Shown here in pieces: positions 59,601 to 64,000 of a DNA stretch of 64,000 nucleotides. The stretch comes from Palaemon carinicauda (Eukaryota > Arthropoda > Malacostraca > Decapoda > Palaemonidae), in NCBI RefSeq assembly GCF_036898095.1, contig NC_090765.1, positions 29,768,460-29,832,459 on the forward strand, written 5' to 3'. How positions within the stretch are numbered: position 1 is the stretch's first letter; each line of letters opens with the position of its first letter. The notes below the pieces were generated by a model. It saw only the letters and a list, made by a program, of their open reading frames with translations, was not told where the DNA came from and ran no database searches. A program made the position numbers and the translations under genes.

Positions 59601-60423
59601 GATTAGGACTTGTAAGGTACTTACTCAGTGTATACCTGGAAAACTAGATGTGATTGAAATTAATATATCTCTGGTTCATCAAATTATAGCCTTGTTTGGA
59701 ATAACAACAACCAGCATTATCAGCAAGCAGGTGAAAAAATACCTTTTTTGACAGGGGTTTGCTACAGTTGAGAATATTTACCAAAGATTAAATGCAAGAA
59801 ACAAGAACCCCAGATTAGCACCACCTCAGAACTGTGCCAAAACAGAAAATCAGGTTTAATAAGCAGACATTTAATGCTTAGGTGATAACTCCAGTAAATA
59901 GCATCAATTAAAGGTGTTATGACATCAACAGAATTTTTTTTTTCCCTTCAAAGAAAGCTCTTTAAAGGTATCACAAGAGAACATGAATTATCTTCAAATA
60001 TTCTCTAAAAATATTTTCCTTATAGAAATTAAACAATACAGTTAAACCAAAATTAAATTGTCTGTTACATCTTTATGTTAATGACTCTGTCAAAGTCGAC
60101 CATTTTTGTTTGCTCAGATGGAGTTACTGTAATATCTTAGGCCAGATTTTGAAGCCCTTTACCTTTACTAGTACTAAATCCTGTATTCCAACAGATGATA
60201 CCTTCTAACTCAAAGGATTCTTTTTATTACCAGGACAAATTTCTTTTCATATCTAGTTTTTCCAATGAGAATTCCTTTTTGTCCATTTTATTTTTTGTCT
60301 TAAATTGCTTAGAAATTATTTGAAAAAAATTATTTTAATTAAAAAGATGTGGAATTATGGTGCATTAGATTTTTTATGCTGTTACTTATTTTGTATATTT
60401 AGAATAATGTCATTGCTTTTCAG
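59601..60423. other. Intron, nothing recognised
   Basis: AT-rich intron up to the exon acceptor. No gene or repeat call. Confidence 0.55.
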
Positions 60424-60575
60424 AGTAGATTAGATAATCGGTTTTACCGGAGAATTAATGCTGTGCAGTTTGACGTTCGCTATTTAGCTACAAATACTGA
60501 GAAATTTAATCAGAAGGGCAGCAACATAGTACGACAAGCCAGAATTGTAACTGAACTCTCTCTGGAACTCATCAA
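60424..60575 (+). CDS. BRWD3: BRWD3 exon: second half of bromodomain 1
   Basis: Acceptor TGCTTTTCAG, donor ATCAA|GTAAGT; 50 codons plus two bases. The peptide SRLDNRFYRRINAVQFDVRY continues bromodomain 1 ([20 protein letters not shown] in PHIP), followed by TEKFNQKGSNIV, which holds the acetyl-lysine-contacting Asn equivalent (NTRTFNEPGSPIV in PHIP). The next exon is not found before the window ends, so the 3' neighbouring intron is at least 3.4 kb. Confidence 0.92.
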
Positions 60576-61603
60576 GTAAGTTAAATTCATTGAATTACAG
60601 TAGATTCTTCTTAATTTTTTATGTACAATAAACCTGTTGAAACTGCATAGTGAAGAAGAAAATGATTGATTTGGTATTAAATTCTGTTTGTAATACACTC
60701 AGAAATTTTTTTGCCGTTATAGTAGTTGAACAGTAGATTCCAGGTTTTTTAATGCCTAGATGAATCAAGAGCTATATCTTATGCATATATTCCTTATTAG
60801 TTCTTGCCTTTTCATTTAACCCATACCCTAAAATTTGTGTTCCTTCAGTGTACAAACTTTTTGTCTTACATTTACAACCATAGTCGGTTTGAAGTTGGTG
60901 ATCATATACATATTTGAAAGAAAATATCATCCTTGTACCATGAAAAGTCAGAGTTTGGTCTCCCTCCTAAAACTATATCGACTCTAATGCTTCTGTGCTT
61001 TTTAGGCTAAAGTTTTAGTCAACTGAATAAACAGTTATTTTTTTTACTGTTTCTTATGATTCTGCAAATTATTGTCGCTTGTAGTGTCAATGCCCCTCTT
61101 ATAACCATTTTCTTTGGTCAAATTTTTTACAAAATTTTCAACTTCCTGGGCAATATATTGATAATTGTAGTTGGATCAAATAGTTTTTCTCTTGTGCTTG
61201 GGGTAGAAAGAGGAAAATGCATATTTATAATGTTATATGTTATCAATTTTTATTTTTATACTTATATTTAAGTACACTACATTATTGCACTAGACTGGGT
61301 GTATGCTTCTGGTGCGCTTAATTGTGTCTTTGTTCTCTATCAGTATCGATGGGCAAAAGCGTTATTGCGTTGAAATTATTAAAAAAAACGTACTCTTAAG
61401 CCCAGTACAGACTATGATTCATGTATCAGCCTCTTTGTGCAGTAGTGGTGTTGAAGAAAATGACTAGCGGCCAAACTGTAATGAAACACTGTTCACTTGT
61501 TTTCTTATGCTACCTGCCTAGTTGCAATTCAGCTTTCATTGAGTGGGAATGCTTGTCGATGATTACTCTACGAGACTACTGTTATTATTTTTTAAATTAC
61601 TAT
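60576..61603. other. Intron, nothing recognised
   Basis: AT-rich intron between the last exon in the window and the DIRS-E fragment. No gene seen. Confidence 0.55.
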
Positions 61604-63021
61604 TTTGTTCCAACACGGAGTACTTACCTCGAACTACTTTCTTAGGAGTATCTGGGATCTCCTCGCATCCGACCACAATTTTGTGTAGTTTACCCTACTC
61701 CCATTTTCTATGCGGGGTAATCTCTGGCGGTGTGATACGCGCTCAGAGACGACCCAGGGTCAGAGAGCATGCTTGCTCAAGTCTCGATCTGCAGTAAGTT
61801 TTTGGTCGCGTCGACGTTAACATCACGACACTCTCTCTTAACCCAGTGCGGCCCTTTTGTGTCTCACACGGTCCCCACGTGGTCCCTTTGTGTGCTTCCC
61901 TATCCTTTCCCTCTGTGTTCCTGTGTCTCGCGGTGTCTTACTAGTGCGTTATGGAGCATCCCCGTTGTTGCCCAGGGCCTGTGCCCGGCAAATCGTGTGG
62001 CGCTTTCCTCTCTTAAGCCCGAAGTTGACCCGCACTCCTTGTGTTCTTGTGTAGGGGCAGTGTGTGTTCCCCTACAGCCACGTGTCCAGAGTGCGAGTCC
62101 TGGAATGAGGTGCAGTCGGTGCGATACGGCACCAAGCAGAAGAAGGCCTCTCGACGTTCTCCTAGGAGGCCCAACGTCTCTTCGCCTCTCGCTTCGCCCG
62201 GCGTTCCGTCGGACAGTCTCTCTGCCGTCTTACCCTACCCAGTGTAGGGGTCGAGGTAAGTCTGTTGCGGGGAAGCGGCCTGTGGTCCTTCCCCAGGAGT
62301 CTGATTTACCTGACAGTGGGATTGTGTCTTCGGTCCAGGCAAGTGGGGGGCCTGAGGGAGGGGCGGGTGTGTGTTCGGGGGACGGAGCCCTGGTGAAAGC
62401 AGGTCCCGTCTCGTCGGACGATTCGATGTGGGGTAAAACTGCTGCAGTCTCTTCTCCCGCCTCTGGGCAGGTTTTTCAGGTGCGTCAGCACCCGAGGGAG
62501 CCGCCGAGAAGGAGGACTCGCCGCCGTCAGACACCCTCATGTGGGCGCCTCCGAAGACGCCCTTCAGATCTCCCCTGAGGATGGAAGAGGAGTTTGAGAC
62601 CTGGTTCCCCAGCCAGGAGCTCCCCCGCTCCCCTCCAACGCCTTCAGCTACATTCCCGGCCGTCTTCCTAGAGCCTTCGTCGCCGACCGAACACCATGTA
62701 GAACCACCAGCAACGCGGCGCGATTCAGGCCCTTCAGCAAGGTCCTACAGGTCTTCTGGCTCCTCGGTCGAGGCCTACTCCTACTCATCGGAAGACGGAG
62801 CCCCGAGGGACCATAGGAGACGGATAGATAGGTCCCGCAGGAGGCGATCTCGCTCTTGTTCCCATTCAAGATTCTGCCACGTGAGTAGGCGTTCTAGATC
62901 CTCCAGGAGAAAGTTGAGGAGAAGCGTTTTGCCGGAGGAAGAATGGGTGCGGGTCTCCATCCCCCGTAGCCAACTCCTGGGGGCTACAGCAGTCCCGGAC
63001 ACCTCGGTGTATCCAAGATAG
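61604..63021 (+). mobile_element. DIRS-type fragment E: left terminal repeat and Gag N-terminus
   Basis: The left end TTGTTCCAACACGG..TACTTACC then AACTACTTTCTTAGGAG is the reverse complement of the DIRS-A internal complementary region and right end, so E is the same family as A. It is followed by a GC-rich Gag-like region and stops near 63021 with no Pol. It is a 5'-only remnant. Confidence 0.8.
62041..63021 (+). pseudogene. DIRS-E Gag-like N-terminal region
   Basis: It begins around 62041 with a Cys pair motif (ATCPECESWNEVQ), similar in place and type to CPQC...CREC of DIRS-B Gag, then KQKKASRRSPRRPN. It has a stop at 62245-62247. A middle part reads in another frame (GKRPVVLPQESDLPDSG), and the first frame is regained at 62539-63021 with EEEFETWFPSQELPRSP and an Arg/Ser-rich stretch (RSRRRRSRSCSHSRFCH). 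Function is unproven; it is called Gag-like from order and composition. Confidence 0.65.
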
Positions 63022-63254
63022 AGCAACAATTGAACCCAGATGACACTACAGATCAAGAACTCAAGAAAATTTTATTTCAAAATGCCCGAGACTAACATGA
63101 TGGACCAAAGGAAGAGCTTTGAAATTGGACTTGAATATTGGAAACAATTGCTAGTTTTTGATTTGTACTGCCACTGTTTTCACTTGTTTTGTCATGATAA
63201 TTGACATTCTTGCTCAGTGTCTGTGATTCTGAATTCATCTCGTAAGTCAAGATA
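63022..63254. other. Sequence between DIRS-E and R1 copy e
   Basis: No gene supported. The DIRS-E frame stops at 63019-63021. Confidence 0.45.
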
Positions 63255-63915
63255 TAGGTAGTGAAATAGCCAGGGCATCAACCACCCATTGAGATACTAC
63301 TGCTAGAGTGTTATTGAATCCTTTGACTGGACAGACAGTACTACATTGGATCCCTTTCTCTGGTTATGGCTCATTTTCCTTTGCCTACACATACACCGAA
63401 TAGTCGGGCCTAACACCTGACAACACTAAGATTACCAAACAATTTTTCTTTGCTCAAGGGGTTAACTACTTCACTGTAATTGTTCAGTGGCTCTACTTTC
63501 CTCTTGGTAAGGATAGAGGAGACTCATAAGCTATGGTAAGCAGCTATTCTAGGAGAACCACGTTCTAAAATTGAACCATTATTCTCTAGTCTTGGGTAGT
63601 GCCATAGCCTGTGTACTATGGTTTTCCAGTCTTGAGGTAGAGTTTTCTTGCTTGAGGTACACTCGGGCACACTATCCTATCCTATTTCTCTTATGGGTTT
63701 TTGAAGTTTTTATAGTTTATGTATGAAGGATTTATTTTAATGTTGTTACGGGTCTTAAAACATTTTATTTTTATTGTTCATTACTTCTCTTGTTTATTTG
63801 TTTCCTTATTTCCTTTCCTCACTGGGCTATTTTCCTTGTTGGAGCTGTAGAGCTTAGGGCATCCTGTTTTTCTATGGTTGTAGCTTGGCTAGTAATAGTG
63901 TAATAATAATTACTG
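63255..63915 (+). repeat. R1 dispersed repeat copy e (near full length)
   Basis: Landmarks: CCAGGGCATCAACCACCC, ACTGGACAGACAGTACTACATTGG, CCTCTTGGTAAGGATAG, CTAGTCTTGGGTAGTGCC, then the tail GGTTGTAGCTTGGCTAGTAAT and an ATA run. Confidence 0.85.
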
Positions 63916-64000
63916 TATTGATTTTGTTCATTTTCATCCCTGTTCACTGTTGAAAAAGATTTTTTTTTACATGCTGACCGTCTTAGTTATTGCATTGATT

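Noticed and set aside
63022..63095. Possible BRWD3 exon after DIRS-E
   Set aside because: No acceptor-plus-phase fit to the exon ending at 60575 and no match to the family sequence after bromodomain 1.

Overview
This window is nuclear DNA of an animal. It is almost certainly from a decapod crustacean, because DIRS-type tyrosine-recombinase retrotransposons, Tigger-like transposons, long (TA)n/(TC)n/(TTC)n arrays and one recurring dispersed repeat (R1 below) are packed into the introns of one large gene. From memory, which I could not check, R1 and several RT fragments look like repeats of caridean shrimps such as Macrobrachium and Palaemon. There is no sign of bacterial or viral gene organisation and no CRISPR array.

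The only host gene I can support is on the + strand: ten consecutive internal exons (7670-60575) of the bromodomain/WD-repeat protein family PHIP/BRWD1/BRWD3 (BRWD3 in insects). They encode the last WD40 blade, the conserved post-propeller segment, a long acidic/basic low-complexity linker, the Tudor-like BRWD module and most of bromodomain 1. All exon junctions agree in phase. The upstream WD40 exons, the rest of bromodomain 1 and bromodomain 2 lie outside the window.

The mobile elements are layered. 1-7183: right part of a DIRS element (A) with a 3.5-kb LINE nested in its 3' region, flanked by a 10-bp target duplication. 8.0-9.3 kb: decayed LINE. 10.4-12.7 kb: Tigger copy on the minus strand. 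15.3-25.8 kb: a second Tigger split by an almost complete DIRS element (B, 17.84-25.57 kb) with inverted terminal repeats and a readable internal complementary region. 26.5-28.6 kb: RT fragment and a non-autonomous TIR element. 35.2-43.06 kb: DIRS relic D, filling one intron and itself carrying an R1 copy that carries a hAT transposon with a perfect 8-bp target duplication. 45.9 and 59.3 kb: TTAA-flanked MITEs. 52.0-58.4 kb: DIRS relic C split by a 2.8-kb TTAA-flanked element with internal tandem repeats. 61.6-63.0 kb: 5' end of a DIRS element (E) of the same family as A. R1 copies, minisatellites and microsatellites fill much of the rest.

Nearly every element ORF carries at least one stop or frameshift. 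The exception is the tyrosine recombinase frame of DIRS-B, which is open for 970 codons. I see no host system other than the BRWD gene. The main interest is the DIRS end architecture, the nesting order, the odd 35-bp coding-region array in DIRS-B and the apparent SINE/LINE tail sharing of R1.
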